Source of the DNA: CAMYMQ01 sp963730305
GTDB taxonomy: Bacteria > Pseudomonadota > Alphaproteobacteria > Bin65
Length of the DNA stretch: 64,000 bases
Direction of reading: 5' to 3'
NCBI GenBank assembly: GCA_963730305.1
Contig: CAVSRB010000004.1
Coordinates: 714,332 to 778,331 of the forward strand
The notes beneath the pieces were generated by a model. That model was not told the origin of the DNA, searched no databases, and saw only the letters and a program-made list of their open reading frames with translations. Shown piece by piece: positions 27,179 to 36,262 of this stretch (the stretch's first letter is position 1; every line of letters begins with the position of its first letter). Position numbers and translations under genes: made by a program.

Positions 27179-28069
27179 CTATCCCGCCGCGGGCTGGGCC
27201 TCGCGGAACCGCACCATCCGGCCGCGTTCCTCGTCCCACAGGTTGAAGCGGAGCGCCCGCAGCGCGTCGCGGAACGACGCCCGCGGCACCGCGTGCAGGA
27301 ACCCGATGCCGTCGTGGCATTCCTGGAGGCGATAGTTGGGGACCCGAGGATTCAGGTGGTGGACGTGGTGGAAGCCGATGTTGCCGGTGAACCATTGCAG
27401 CACCGCGGGCAGCCCCAGGTAGGTCGAGCCCTGCAGCGCGGCCGCGGTGTGGCCCCAGGCGTCGCCGCGCGCCCACAGCGTTGCTTCGCCGCGGTGCTGG
27501 ACCGAGAACAGCCAGACGCCCAGCATTGCCGCCAGCGCCATGACCGGCAGCTGGACGGCGAGCACCCTCTGATAGCCGAACAGCAGGACCAGGCCCGCCA
27601 GCACGGCGACGATCGCCAGCGAAGTCAGGTGGACCAGCCGCCGCTCACGGCGCCACGTCTTGGGCATGTCGAAGGGCGTGCGGTAGAGCAGGATGAAGAT
27701 GAACGGCGGCAACAGCACGTTGGCGACCAGCGGATGGCGCACCAGGCGGTGCCAGAACCGCTGCCAGGGCCCCAGCGCCTGATATTCCGCGACGGTCAGG
27801 CAGGACGAATAGATGTCCGCGCCGCTCTGGCGCCGGTCGAGGTCGTTCCAGATGCCATGATGGCCGGCATGCTGGCGCCGCCACGACACGTAGGGCGTCA
27901 GGGTCAGCACGCTGCAAGCGAAGCCGACCGCGTCGTTGGCCCGGCGCGAGCGGAAGAAGGCGTGGTGGCCGCAGTCGTGCTGGATGATGAAGATGCGGAC
28001 CAGGAAGCCGGCCGCCAGCGGGGCGAGCAGGATCGCCAGCCAGTAAGAGATTTCGGTCAGCGCGTACAT
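27179..28069 (-). CDS. Fatty acid desaturase (N-terminus uncertain)
   Basis: At least 296 residues of a membrane di-iron desaturase. The three histidine boxes are present: HDCGHH, HAGHH and HHVHH, the last in NIGFHHVHHLNPRVPNYRL. Several hydrophobic segments place it in the inner membrane, where it introduces a double bond into acyl chains. The family normally has about 35 more N-terminal residues. The same frame upstream to 28306 reads sensible sequence (RLRQAVGRFQAPILRKSL) but has no ATG, GTG or TTG. The true start may use CTG, or an indel may hide it. The coordinates given start at the first ATG. Confidence 0.85.
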   Translation of the reverse strand: MYALTEISYWLAILLAPLAAGFLVRIFIIQHDCGHHAFFRSRRANDAVGFACSVLTLTPYVSWRRQHAGHHGIWNDLDRRQSGADIYSSCLTVAEYQALGPWQRFWHRLVRHPLVANVLLPPFIFILLYRTPFDMPKTWRRERRLVHLTSLAIVAVLAGLVLLFGYQRVLAVQLPVMALAAMLGVWLFSVQHRGEATLWARGDAWGHTAAALQGSTYLGLPAVLQWFTGNIGFHHVHHLNPRVPNYRLQECHDGIGFLHAVPRASFRDALRALRFNLWDEERGRMVRFREAQPAAG

Positions 28070-28382
28070 CGCCGCGCAGGTTGCGAAGAAGCCACCGAAG
28101 GAGGTGGCGATCTGGGACAGGCTCTTGCGAAGGATCGGGGCCTGGAAACGCCCAACCGCCTGGCGGAGGCGTTCGTGGCCCGTCAGGGTCGCCCTGTCGG
28201 AATTCGGATTGTCGATGAAGGATTCTCCCAGTTCGGTCCCGGCGAGCGGCCGGAACCTCGACCCTTTATATGGGGGCGCAGCAGTCGAAACGCCAGGAGT
28301 ATCCAGTCAGGCGCCCGTGTCGGCGATGGCCGAGTCGGCCGCGAAGCCACTTGCATGCCGCTCACGCGGCGTCACGCAGAGA
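28070..28382. other. Spacer upstream of the desaturase, partly coding-like
   Basis: 313 bases between the desaturase ATG and the end of the Rieske gene. About 28070-28200 translates on the minus strand into what appears to be the desaturase N-terminus without a standard start codon. The remaining bases to 28382 hold no supported gene, RNA or terminator. Confidence 0.6.
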
Positions 28383-29459
28383 TTACTCCGCGGCGGCGGC
28401 CGGCGTATCGAGCGCGATCAACCGGTCGAGCGCGCGCCGCGCGGGGCGGCGGGCGAAGTCGTGCTTGATGTCGACCAGCGGCATGTCCGGCGCGGCCTTC
28501 ATGCACGCGTGCTGCGCCTCGAGGAATTCGACGTCCTCCTGGAAGGTGTCGGCCACCTCCTGGAACAGCGCCTCGGTCACCGCCGGGTTGTCCGGCTTGT
28601 GGCCGTTGGCGGCGCACCAGAAATAGTGGCAGCTGTCCGCGGTCTCGGGCGTGGCGCCGTGGTAGAGGCGGATGTTGAAGCCGCCCGGCTGGGTCCGGTC
28701 CTGCTCCGCGCCGCGGCCGACCTCCAACGAGCCGGTCCACTGCAGCACCGAGGCCGGCGCGACGTATTCGAAATCGGCCCACCGGTCGACCCGGACGTCG
28801 TCGCCCCAGCCGGCGCTGCGCGCGAAGGTCGGCGGCGGCACGCTGTTCAGGATCCAGCGCACGAAGTGGACGCCGGTCTTGGTCCGCTCGACGTCGATGC
28901 GGGCGTTGACCTGGGCCATCACCGGGCCGCCGCCGATCGTCTTGGTGTGGACGTGCGGCACGTGGGTCAGGTCCATCAGGTTGTCGACCAGCAGCATGAA
29001 GTCGCAGTTGATGTGGAAGACGGCGTGCCGGTGCGGCCAGTTGTCGGGATCGTCGTTCCACGGGTAGTCGATGATCTGCGCTTCGTCGGCCCGCGCCGGG
29101 TCGCCCATCCAGATCCACACGAACTCCTGACGCTCGACCACCGGGAAACTGCGCACGCGGGCCTGGGGCGGGATCGTGTCCTGGCCGGGGATGCGCACGC
29201 ATTGGCCCGCGCCGTCGAAGACCATGCCGTGGTAGCCGCATTGCAGTCCCTCGGGCACGACCTCGCCCAGGCGCAGGGGCGTTGCTCTGTGGCAGCAGCG
29301 GTCTTCGAGCGCGTGGACCGCGCCGTCGGCGTCGCGGAACAGCACGACCGGCTCGTCGAGCAGCGTGCGGGCGAAGGGCTTGCCGGCCTCGATCTCGTGG
29401 CCCCAGGCGGCCACGTACCAGGCGTTCAGCGGCCAGGTCCGTTCGGCATTGGCGGGCAT
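28383..29459 (-). CDS. Rieske-type aromatic oxygenase, vanillate O-demethylase oxygenase-like
   Basis: A 358-residue mononuclear non-heme iron oxygenase. The Rieske [2Fe-2S] site is CCHRATPL (C-x-H) with LQCGYHG (C-x2-H); the catalytic iron region is NLMDLTHVPHVHT with two histidines. Size and order match VanA and related demethylases or hydroxylases. The ATG at 29459 starts MPANAERTWPLNAWYVAAW, a typical VanA-like N-terminus. It begins ten bases after the TRAP binding-protein gene, forming an operon with a solute receptor. No VanB reductase is present. The substrate is probably a carboxylated or methoxylated aromatic, inferred from family. Confidence 0.87.
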   Translation of the reverse strand: MPANAERTWPLNAWYVAAWGHEIEAGKPFARTLLDEPVVLFRDADGAVHALEDRCCHRATPLRLGEVVPEGLQCGYHGMVFDGAGQCVRIPGQDTIPPQARVRSFPVVERQEFVWIWMGDPARADEAQIIDYPWNDDPDNWPHRHAVFHINCDFMLLVDNLMDLTHVPHVHTKTIGGGPVMAQVNARIDVERTKTGVHFVRWILNSVPPPTFARSAGWGDDVRVDRWADFEYVAPASVLQWTGSLEVGRGAEQDRTQPGGFNIRLYHGATPETADSCHYFWCAANGHKPDNPAVTEALFQEVADTFQEDVEFLEAQHACMKAAPDMPLVDIKHDFARRPARRALDRLIALDTPAAAAE

Positions 29460-29469
29460 CGGCCGCTCC

Positions 29470-30522
29470 CTATTCGGGCTTGGCGGCGGCGGTCTTCGCC
29501 TGGGCGCGGAAATAGTCGTAGGCGGCCTTGCCGTCGATGCCGAGCGCATTGGCCCGCTTGATCCAGGCCAGGTGGATCGGCATCCAGGCCTTGCGCAGCG
29601 CCGCCCGAAGGGCGGGGGAAGCCATGCGCAGGTCCTTGCCGTCGGCCTTGAAGCGGGCCATCGCCTTGCGCTCGACGGCGTCCCAGTGGCGCGAGCCGCG
29701 CGCCAACTTCTCGCCCGATACGCTCATGACCGCCTTGCGGTCCGCCTTGGACAGGCTCGCCCAGGCCTTCGGCTGGACCATGACGGTGAAGTTCGGGGTG
29801 AACACGCCGCCGGGCACGATCGTGCAGGACTTGGCATATTGCGAGGCCTTGAAGGAATAGGCGTCGCTGACCGAGAGGCCGGAATAGCCGTCGACGATGC
29901 CCTTTGAGACGATCGAATAGATCCGCGCGCCCGGTCCGGGGACCACGGACGCCTTCAGGCGGGCCATCGCCTCGGCGGAGAAGCCCGGCATCGACCACAT
30001 CTTGAGCGAGCGCAGCGTCGCGACCGAATCAATAGGTCCCTTCAGGCCGCAGATCACGCCGGCGGAGCCGCTCACGAAGCCGAGCACGACGACGCCCGGA
30101 AGCGGGTGCTTGGCCTTGAAAAACTTGTTGTAGGTGCGCCACAGGGCGGTCGCCACCCCCGGGCCGGTGGTGAACATCAACGGCAACTGGCCGATCTGGA
30201 TGAGCGGCGCCTTGGCGACCAGGAACGCGTTCATGGTGTACGCCGAATCGACGATCCCGGTCCGTACCGCGTCGTAGAGGCGCGGCGGCGGGGCGACCGA
30301 AGTCGCCAGGACCTTGATCGTCACCCGCCCGTCGGTGGCCTTCTTCACGTTCGCCGCCCACTCGGGGATGATGACCCGGTTTATGACGTGCTTGGGCGTG
30401 CCTATGATGGAGAAGACGAGCTCACGGGCCTGCGCCGGCGTCGCGGTCATCGCGAGCGCCGGGGCCAGCAGGAGCGCCGGGTTCAGGGCCTTGATCGGAC
30501 GTATGAATGCCTTGGAACGCAT
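29470..30522 (-). CDS. TRAP transporter substrate-binding protein, DctP type
   Basis: A 350-residue periplasmic receptor with a long signal peptide (ending near ATPAQA). It contains the DctP pattern: WAANVKKATDGRVTIKVL, YDAVRTGIVDSAY, WSMPGFSAEAMARLKASVVP and the conserved aromatic/Arg core. GGAGG lies five bases before the ATG at 30522. TRAP systems import organic acids using an ion gradient. No DctQ or DctM membrane subunit is in the window, so it must use subunits encoded elsewhere. Its partner gene is the Rieske oxygenase, suggesting uptake of that enzyme's substrate. A MarR gene is divergent. Confidence 0.87.
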   Translation of the reverse strand: MRSKAFIRPIKALNPALLLAPALAMTATPAQARELVFSIIGTPKHVINRVIIPEWAANVKKATDGRVTIKVLATSVAPPPRLYDAVRTGIVDSAYTMNAFLVAKAPLIQIGQLPLMFTTGPGVATALWRTYNKFFKAKHPLPGVVVLGFVSGSAGVICGLKGPIDSVATLRSLKMWSMPGFSAEAMARLKASVVPGPGARIYSIVSKGIVDGYSGLSVSDAYSFKASQYAKSCTIVPGGVFTPNFTVMVQPKAWASLSKADRKAVMSVSGEKLARGSRHWDAVERKAMARFKADGKDLRMASPALRAALRKAWMPIHLAWIKRANALGIDGKAAYDYFRAQAKTAAAKPE

Positions 30523-30568
30523 GAGGGTCCTCCATCGGCGGGCATGGCTACGAGACGGCCATCGTATT

Positions 30569-30590
30569 AATATCTGTTGTTGCAGATATT
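30569..30590 (+). promoter_or_regulatory. Perfect palindrome, candidate MarR operator
   Basis: AATATCTG, six bases (TTGTTG), CAGATATT: a perfect eight-base inverted repeat in a 123-base spacer between the divergent TRAP and MarR genes. MarR dimers typically bind such sites, so it probably controls both directions. Confidence 0.65.
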
Positions 30591-30645
30591 GACTCCGCCA
30601 GCTCATTTGGTCAAGGCGCGCTGGGGCGACAGGGGGTAGGCAGTC

Positions 30646-31251
30646 ATGGAATCGCGAACCAGGACGGGCGCAAAGACCGCTCGGAACGGGGCAGAAAACG
30701 CGACGGGGCGCGGGAACAGGGCTGGGGCCGGGAATGGCGCCGCGGCAAAGGGCCCGGTCACGCTCAAGGGGCTGCCCTTCAAGATGAAGGACAACCCGCT
30801 CTACCTGATGACCCGCGCGATCGATCGGGTCGCTCGCAACGTCGAGGCGGCGCTGGGCGCGCACCGTTTCTCCCAGACCCAATGGCGGACCCTGGTCGCC
30901 CTGTCGGAGAAGGAGCCGCTGTCGATCGGCGAGTTGTCCGACTACACCTTCGTCGAGGGCTCTGCGCTGGGTCGCGCGGTCGGCAAGATGGAGGCCGACG
31001 GCCTGGTTCGCCGCGAGAACGATCCCGCCGACCGCCGCATCGTCCGGGTGATGCTGACCGACGCCGGCTGGGCCCGGCTCAACGAGCTCAAGCCGGTCGT
31101 CGTCGGCGAGATCGACCGCGCCATCGCGACCCTGTCACGCGAGGACCTGACGCGCCTGATCGGGCACCTGCACGCGATCGGCGACACGGCGGAGGCGGCC
31201 TACGATCGCTTCACCGCGGAGACCGACGGCGACGGACCGGATACCCGCTGA
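30646..31251 (+). CDS. MarR-family transcriptional regulator
   Basis: A 201-residue regulator. A winged-helix domain spans about 60-180: FSQTQWRTLVALSEKEPLS, then IGELSDYTFVEGSALGRAVG (recognition helix) and LVRRENDPADRRIVRVMLT, the MarR wing. The first 45 residues are a disordered Lys/Arg/Gly/Asn-rich extension that is unusual for the family. It is divergent from the TRAP-Rieske operon, with a palindrome between them, so it likely represses that operon and itself in response to an aromatic ligand (inference). Confidence 0.88.
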   Translation: MESRTRTGAKTARNGAENATGRGNRAGAGNGAAAKGPVTLKGLPFKMKDNPLYLMTRAIDRVARNVEAALGAHRFSQTQWRTLVALSEKEPLSIGELSDYTFVEGSALGRAVGKMEADGLVRRENDPADRRIVRVMLTDAGWARLNELKPVVVGEIDRAIATLSREDLTRLIGHLHAIGDTAEAAYDRFTAETDGDGPDTR

Positions 31252-31352
31252 ACCGTCGCGGCGCGCCGCCACCGCTCACCCGCCTTGCCCCCGTCACACC
31301 CCGCCTCTACATTGCGGCGCAGCATCACCCCAGCGATGTCATGGAGACGCGC

Positions 31353-31847
31353 ATGGCGCCGAAAGACGACGCGCAAGACCTGGGCCCGGCCTACGCCCCG
31401 GTCACCGACGAAGAGCTGCACGGCTACTATTATGAGGACCTCAAGGTCGGCATGACCGCGGTCTATTCGAAGACCGTGACCGAGGCCGACATCGTCGCGT
31501 TCGCCGGCGTGTCGGGCGACACCAACCCGGTCCATATGTCCGAGCAGTTCGGCCAGGCCGGCATGTTCCAGGGCCGGATCGCCCACGGCATGCTCTCGGC
31601 CGCCTACATCTCCACCCTGATCGGCACCAAGCTGCCCGGCCCGGGCGCGATCTATATGGGCCAGACGTTGAGGTTCATGGCCCCGGTGCGGGCCGGCGAC
31701 ACGGTCAACACGCGGGTCACCGTGCGCGAGCTCAACGACGAGAAGGCGCGCGCCATCCTCGACACCATCTGCCTGGTCGGCGAGGACGCGGTGATCGAGG
31801 GTGAGGCGCTGATCAAGGTGCCGCTGCGCAACCCGCCCGACGATTGA
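31353..31847 (+). CDS. MaoC-family (R)-specific enoyl-CoA hydratase
   Basis: A 164-residue single hotdog domain. The catalytic motif AFAGVSGDTNPVHMSEQF holds the Asp and His of (R)-hydratases (PhaJ type), and IAHGMLSAAYIS follows. It hydrates trans-2-enoyl-CoA and may serve fatty acid oxidation or polyester synthesis. The ATG at 31353 has GGAGACGC just upstream; ATG 31341 is an in-frame alternative without a clear binding site. ribF starts 22 bases downstream. Confidence 0.88.
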   Translation: MAPKDDAQDLGPAYAPVTDEELHGYYYEDLKVGMTAVYSKTVTEADIVAFAGVSGDTNPVHMSEQFGQAGMFQGRIAHGMLSAAYISTLIGTKLPGPGAIYMGQTLRFMAPVRAGDTVNTRVTVRELNDEKARAILDTICLVGEDAVIEGEALIKVPLRNPPDD

Positions 31848-31869
31848 TCGCGCGCCCGGCGATATCGCG

Positions 31870-32859
31870 ATGCGCATCCACCGTTCCTGGCAGGCGCTCG
31901 ACCCGGCGGACCGGGCCAGCGTCCTTGCCATCGGCAATTTCGACGGCGTCCACCGCGGCCACCTCGCGGTGCTCGATGCGGCCCGCGACCGTGCCCGCGC
32001 GCTGGGCGCGCCGTTCGCCGTGCTCACCTTCGAGCCGCATCCGCGCGACTATTTCCAGCCCGACACGCCGCCCTTCCGGCTGACCCCGCTGCGCCCCAAG
32101 GCGCGCCAGCTCGAGGCGCTGGGGGTCGACCTGTTGTTCGTGCTGTCCTTCGACGCCGAGCTGGCCTCGAAGCCGGCGGGGGACTTCATCGCCGACATCC
32201 TGGTCGACGGCCTCGCCGCCCGCCACGTCGTGATCGGCTACGACTTCGTCTTCGGCAAGGGCCGGAGCGGCGACGGCGCGCTCTTGGAGGCGGAGGGGGA
32301 AAAGCGCGGCTTCGGGGTCACCCGGGTCGCCCAGGTCACCGGCGCCGACGGCGGCGCCTTCTCGTCGACCGTGATCCGCAACCACCTGCGCGAGGGCCGG
32401 CCCGCCGAGGCGGCCAAGGCGCTCGGCCGGCTGTGGGAGGTCGAGGGCCACGTCCACCCCGGCGACCAGCGCGGCCGCACGATCGGCTTCCCCACCGCCA
32501 ACCTCGACCTCGAGGGCTACCTGCTGCCCAAGTTCGGGGTCTACGCCGTGCGCATGGGGCTGGAGGCGCCGACCGACCCGGTCTGGCACGACGGCGTCGC
32601 CAACCTGGGGCTCAGGCCCACCATCGGCGACGGCAAGGTTCTGCTCGAAGCCCATATGTTCGACCGCGACGAGGACCTATATGGTCGGTTGCTGCGCGTG
32701 CAACTCATCGACTTCATCCGGCCGGAAGCGAAGTTCGACGGGCTCGATGCGCTCAAGGCGCAGATCGCGCAGGACTGCGACAAAGCGCGCGAAATTCTTG
32801 CCGCGCACGAACGGGGCGGTGTAACACGCGCCGCCCGAGAGGCCGAAATCCAAGCATGA
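31870..32859 (+). CDS. ribF: Bifunctional riboflavin kinase / FAD synthetase
   Basis: A 329-residue enzyme making FMN and then FAD in the cytoplasm. The FAD synthetase nucleotidyltransferase part has AIGNFDGVHRGHLAVL near the N-terminus and FSSTVIRNHLREG. The C-terminal riboflavin kinase part shows GRTIGFPTANLDL and NLGLRPTIGDG. Length and order are standard. ileS follows 13 bases downstream, the usual arrangement with lspA next. It starts at ATG 31870, with no strong competing start. Confidence 0.95.
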   Translation: MRIHRSWQALDPADRASVLAIGNFDGVHRGHLAVLDAARDRARALGAPFAVLTFEPHPRDYFQPDTPPFRLTPLRPKARQLEALGVDLLFVLSFDAELASKPAGDFIADILVDGLAARHVVIGYDFVFGKGRSGDGALLEAEGEKRGFGVTRVAQVTGADGGAFSSTVIRNHLREGRPAEAAKALGRLWEVEGHVHPGDQRGRTIGFPTANLDLEGYLLPKFGVYAVRMGLEAPTDPVWHDGVANLGLRPTIGDGKVLLEAHMFDRDEDLYGRLLRVQLIDFIRPEAKFDGLDALKAQIAQDCDKAREILAAHERGGVTRAAREAEIQA

Positions 32860-32872
32860 GCCGCGACGTCCG

Positions 32873-35740
32873 ATGACTGTCGACTACAAGAGCACGATCT
32901 TCCTGCCGCGCACCGATTTCCCGATGCGCGGGAACCTGCCCCAGCGGGAGCCCGACATGCTCGCCCGGTGGCAGGCGATCGATCTCTACAAGCGGCAGCG
33001 CGAGGTCGCCAAGGGCAACGAGATGTTCGTCCTCCATGACGGACCGCCCTACGCCAACGGCCACCTCCACGTCGGCCACGCGCTCAACAAGATCCTCAAG
33101 GACGTCATCAGCCGCTCGCAGCAGATGTTCGGCAAGGACGCCAACTACGTCCCCGGTTGGGACTGCCATGGCCTGCCGATCGAGTGGGAGATCGAGAAGC
33201 AGTACCGCCAGGCCGGCAAGAACAAGGACGAGGTGCCGATCCTCGACTTCCGCCGCGAGTGCCGCGAGTTCGCCGAGAAGTGGGTCGGCATCCAGTCGGA
33301 GCAGTTCCAGCGGCTCGGCGTCGTCGGCGACTGGAAGGACCCGTACCTGACCATGGCCTATCACGCCGAAGCCGCGATCGTGCGCGAGATCGGCAAGTTC
33401 CTGGTCGACGGCAGCCTCTACAAGGGCGCCCGCCCGGTGATGTGGTCGGTGGTCGAGAAGACCTCGCTGGCCGAGGCCGAGATCGAATATCACGACCACA
33501 CGTCGAAGACGATCTGGGTGCGCTTCCCGGTCGCCACCGCAGCGGCGCCGGAGATCGAGGGCGCGTCCGTCCTGATCTGGACGACCACGCCGTGGACCAT
33601 TCCCGGTAACCGCGCCGTCGCCTTCAGCGACCGCATCACCTATGCGGTCGTCGAGATCACCGAGACCGACGGCGAGGTCTGGGCCAGGCCGGGCGAGAAG
33701 CTGGTCATGGCCAAGGCCCTGATCGAGCCGACCCTCGCCCAGGCCAAGGTGACGGGCCACAAGGTGGTCGCGGAACTCACCGGCGCCCAACTGGCCGGCA
33801 CCGTCCTGCGCCATCCGTTCCACGGCCAGGGCTACGACTTCGACGTGCCGATGGCGGCGGCCGACTTCGTCACCGAGGAGGACGGCACCGGCTTCGTCCA
33901 CATCGCGCCCGGCCACGGCGCCGACGACTACATCCTCGGCCAGAAGATCGGCATCCAGCCGCCCCAGACCGTGGGCGAGGACGGCCGCTATTTCGAGCAC
34001 GTGCCGTTGTTCGCGGGCGAGGCGGTCTACACCCATGCCGGCAAGGAGGGCGGCGCCAACGAGGCGGTGATCAAGGCGCTGGTCGACGCCGGCGCGCTGC
34101 TCGCGCGCGGCAAGCTGACCCATTCCTATCCTTGCTCGTGGCGGTCCAAGGCGCCGCTGATCTTCCGCAACACCACCCAGTGGTTCATCTCGATGGACAA
34201 GCCCGGCTCGGCAGAGCGCCCGAGTCTGCGCGACACCTGCCTGAAGGCGATCGACGAGACCGCCTTCTTCCCGGCCAGCGGCCAGGCGCGCCTGCGCGGC
34301 ATGATCGCGGAGCGGCCGGACTGGAACGTCTCGCGCCAGCGCGCCTGGGGCGTGCCGCTGCCGATCTTCGTCGACAAGAAGACCGGCGAGCCGTTGCGCG
34401 ACCAGGCCGTGATCGACCGCATCGCCGACGTCTACGAGATGGAGGGCGGTGACGCCTGGTTCTCCAGCCCGCCGTCGCGCTTCCTGGGCGACGGCTACGA
34501 CCCCGACGACTACGACCAGGTCACCGACGTGGTCGAGGTCTGGTTCGATTCGGGGGCGACCCAGGGCTTCGTGCTGGAAGACCGGCCCGACCTCCAGTGG
34601 CCCGCCTCGCTCTACCTCGAAGGCTCCGACCAGCATCGCGGCTGGTTCCACTCGTCGCTGCTGGTCGGCTGCGGCACCCGCGGCCGCGCGCCCTACGACG
34701 CGATCCTGACCCACGGCTTCACCGTCGACGAGAAGGGCTACAAGATGTCCAAGTCGATGGGCAACACCCTGTCGTCGGAGGACGCGGTCAAGCAGTACGG
34801 CGCCGACGTGCTGCGCCTGTGGGTGGTCGGCTCCGACTATAGCCAGGACGTCCGGGTCGGCCCCGATATCCTCAAGCAGCACGCCGATGGTTACCGCCGG
34901 CTGCGCAACACCTTGCGCTACCTGCTCGGCAACCTCGCCGACTTCGATCCGGCGGAGAAGATGGCGCCGGCGGAGATGCCCGAGCTCGAACGCTGGGTGC
35001 TGCACCGGCTGTGGGAGCTCGACCGTCTCCTGCGTACCGCCAACGAGCGCTACGACTTCCACGCCTTCTACTCGGCGCTCCACAATTTCTGCGCGGTCGA
35101 GCTGTCGGCCTTCTACTTCGACGTCCGCAAGGACTCGCTCTATTGCGACCGGCTCGACGACCCGCGCCGCCGCGCCGCCCGCACCGTCCTCGACATCCTG
35201 TTCGACTGCCTGACCGCGTGGCTCGCGCCGGTGCTGTGCTTCACTGCGGAAGAGGCGTGGCAGGCCCGATTCGGCAGCGAAGACGCCTGGACCGACAGCG
35301 TCCACCTGCGCACCTTCCCGGACGTGCCCGAGGCCTGGCGCGACGACGCGCTCGCCGCCAAGTGGTCGAAGGTCCGGGCGCTGCGCCGCGTCGTCACCGG
35401 CGCGCTCGAGCTGGAGCGCGCGGAGAAGCGGATCGGCGCGAGCCTCGAGGCGGCCCCGGTGGTCCATGCCGACGCCGACCACGTCGCGGCGATGGAAGGC
35501 GTCGACCTCGCCGAGATCGGCATCACCTCGGACGCGACGCTGACCACCGACCCGGCGCCCGACGGGGCCTTCACCTTGCCCGACGTGCCCGCCGTCGCGG
35601 TGGTGCCGCGCAAGGCCGAGGGCGACAAGTGCGTGCGCTGCTGGCGGGTGACCGACGACGTCGGCGTCGAGCCGTCGCTGCCCGACGTCTGCGGCCGCTG
35701 CGCCGACGCCGTCGCCCATTACAAGACGGCCGCCGAGTGA
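32873..35740 (+). CDS. ileS: Isoleucyl-tRNA synthetase
   Basis: A 955-residue class I synthetase charging tRNA-Ile. The HIGH motif is HVGH in GPPYANGHLHVGHALN (residues near 60), the editing CP1 insertion follows (IWTTTPWTIPGNRA), and KMSKS occurs as GYKMSKSMGN. A C-terminal zinc ribbon is CVRCWRV with CGRCAD. It is full length compared with about 940 residues in E. coli. Its TGA overlaps the lspA GTG start (GTGA at 35737-35740), which couples translation of the two. Confidence 0.97.
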   Translation: MTVDYKSTIFLPRTDFPMRGNLPQREPDMLARWQAIDLYKRQREVAKGNEMFVLHDGPPYANGHLHVGHALNKILKDVISRSQQMFGKDANYVPGWDCHGLPIEWEIEKQYRQAGKNKDEVPILDFRRECREFAEKWVGIQSEQFQRLGVVGDWKDPYLTMAYHAEAAIVREIGKFLVDGSLYKGARPVMWSVVEKTSLAEAEIEYHDHTSKTIWVRFPVATAAAPEIEGASVLIWTTTPWTIPGNRAVAFSDRITYAVVEITETDGEVWARPGEKLVMAKALIEPTLAQAKVTGHKVVAELTGAQLAGTVLRHPFHGQGYDFDVPMAAADFVTEEDGTGFVHIAPGHGADDYILGQKIGIQPPQTVGEDGRYFEHVPLFAGEAVYTHAGKEGGANEAVIKALVDAGALLARGKLTHSYPCSWRSKAPLIFRNTTQWFISMDKPGSAERPSLRDTCLKAIDETAFFPASGQARLRGMIAERPDWNVSRQRAWGVPLPIFVDKKTGEPLRDQAVIDRIADVYEMEGGDAWFSSPPSRFLGDGYDPDDYDQVTDVVEVWFDSGATQGFVLEDRPDLQWPASLYLEGSDQHRGWFHSSLLVGCGTRGRAPYDAILTHGFTVDEKGYKMSKSMGNTLSSEDAVKQYGADVLRLWVVGSDYSQDVRVGPDILKQHADGYRRLRNTLRYLLGNLADFDPAEKMAPAEMPELERWVLHRLWELDRLLRTANERYDFHAFYSALHNFCAVELSAFYFDVRKDSLYCDRLDDPRRRAARTVLDILFDCLTAWLAPVLCFTAEEAWQARFGSEDAWTDSVHLRTFPDVPEAWRDDALAAKWSKVRALRRVVTGALELERAEKRIGASLEAAPVVHADADHVAAMEGVDLAEIGITSDATLTTDPAPDGAFTLPDVPAVAVVPRKAEGDKCVRCWRVTDDVGVEPSLPDVCGRCADAVAHYKTAAE

Positions 35741-36237
35741 GCCGTCGCTACCTTGGCACGGGCCTTGCGGTCGCTGCGGCGGCCATCGTCATCGATCAGG
35801 CGTCGAAATACGCGATCCTCGACCACTACGGCGTGGCGGGCGAATGCCGGCGGGTGCTCGAGCCCGTCATATTGACGCCATTCTTGAACCTGATCTTGAC
35901 CTGCAACACCGGCGTCAGTTTCGGCCTGTTCCCGGCCGGGTCGCCGGCGATGATCTGGGTCCTGGCCGGCGTCGCCCTGGTGATCGCCGGGGGATTGCTG
36001 GTGTGGTTATGGCGTATCAACCGTATGTTTCCGGCACTGGCCATCGGGCTGGTGATCGGGGGGGCGCTGGGCAACGTCATCGACAGGGTCAGGTATGACA
36101 GCGTCGTCGACTTTATCGATTTTCATGTGAGCGGATGGCACTTCGCGACCTTCAACGCGGCCGATTCAGCGATCTCGGTCGGGGTGGCGCTGCTGCTGCT
36201 GGACTCCTTGTTCGGCCCTCGCGAATCACCTAAATAA
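35737..36237 (+). CDS. lspA: Lipoprotein signal peptidase (signal peptidase II)
   Basis: A 166-residue inner-membrane aspartyl protease with four hydrophobic segments. The signature blocks are IDQASKYAI, CNTGVSFGLF, GNVIDRVRYDSVVDFIDFH and FNAADSAISVG, including the two catalytic aspartates. It removes the signal peptide from diacylglyceryl-prolipoproteins. It starts at GTG 35737, overlapping the ileS stop, the classic coupled arrangement. A lipoprotein gene follows directly. Confidence 0.95.
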   Translation: MSRRYLGTGLAVAAAAIVIDQASKYAILDHYGVAGECRRVLEPVILTPFLNLILTCNTGVSFGLFPAGSPAMIWVLAGVALVIAGGLLVWLWRINRMFPALAIGLVIGGALGNVIDRVRYDSVVDFIDFHVSGWHFATFNAADSAISVGVALLLLDSLFGPRESPK

Positions 36238-36262
36238 TGCGGGTTCAATAGGGAAGCGTGTG

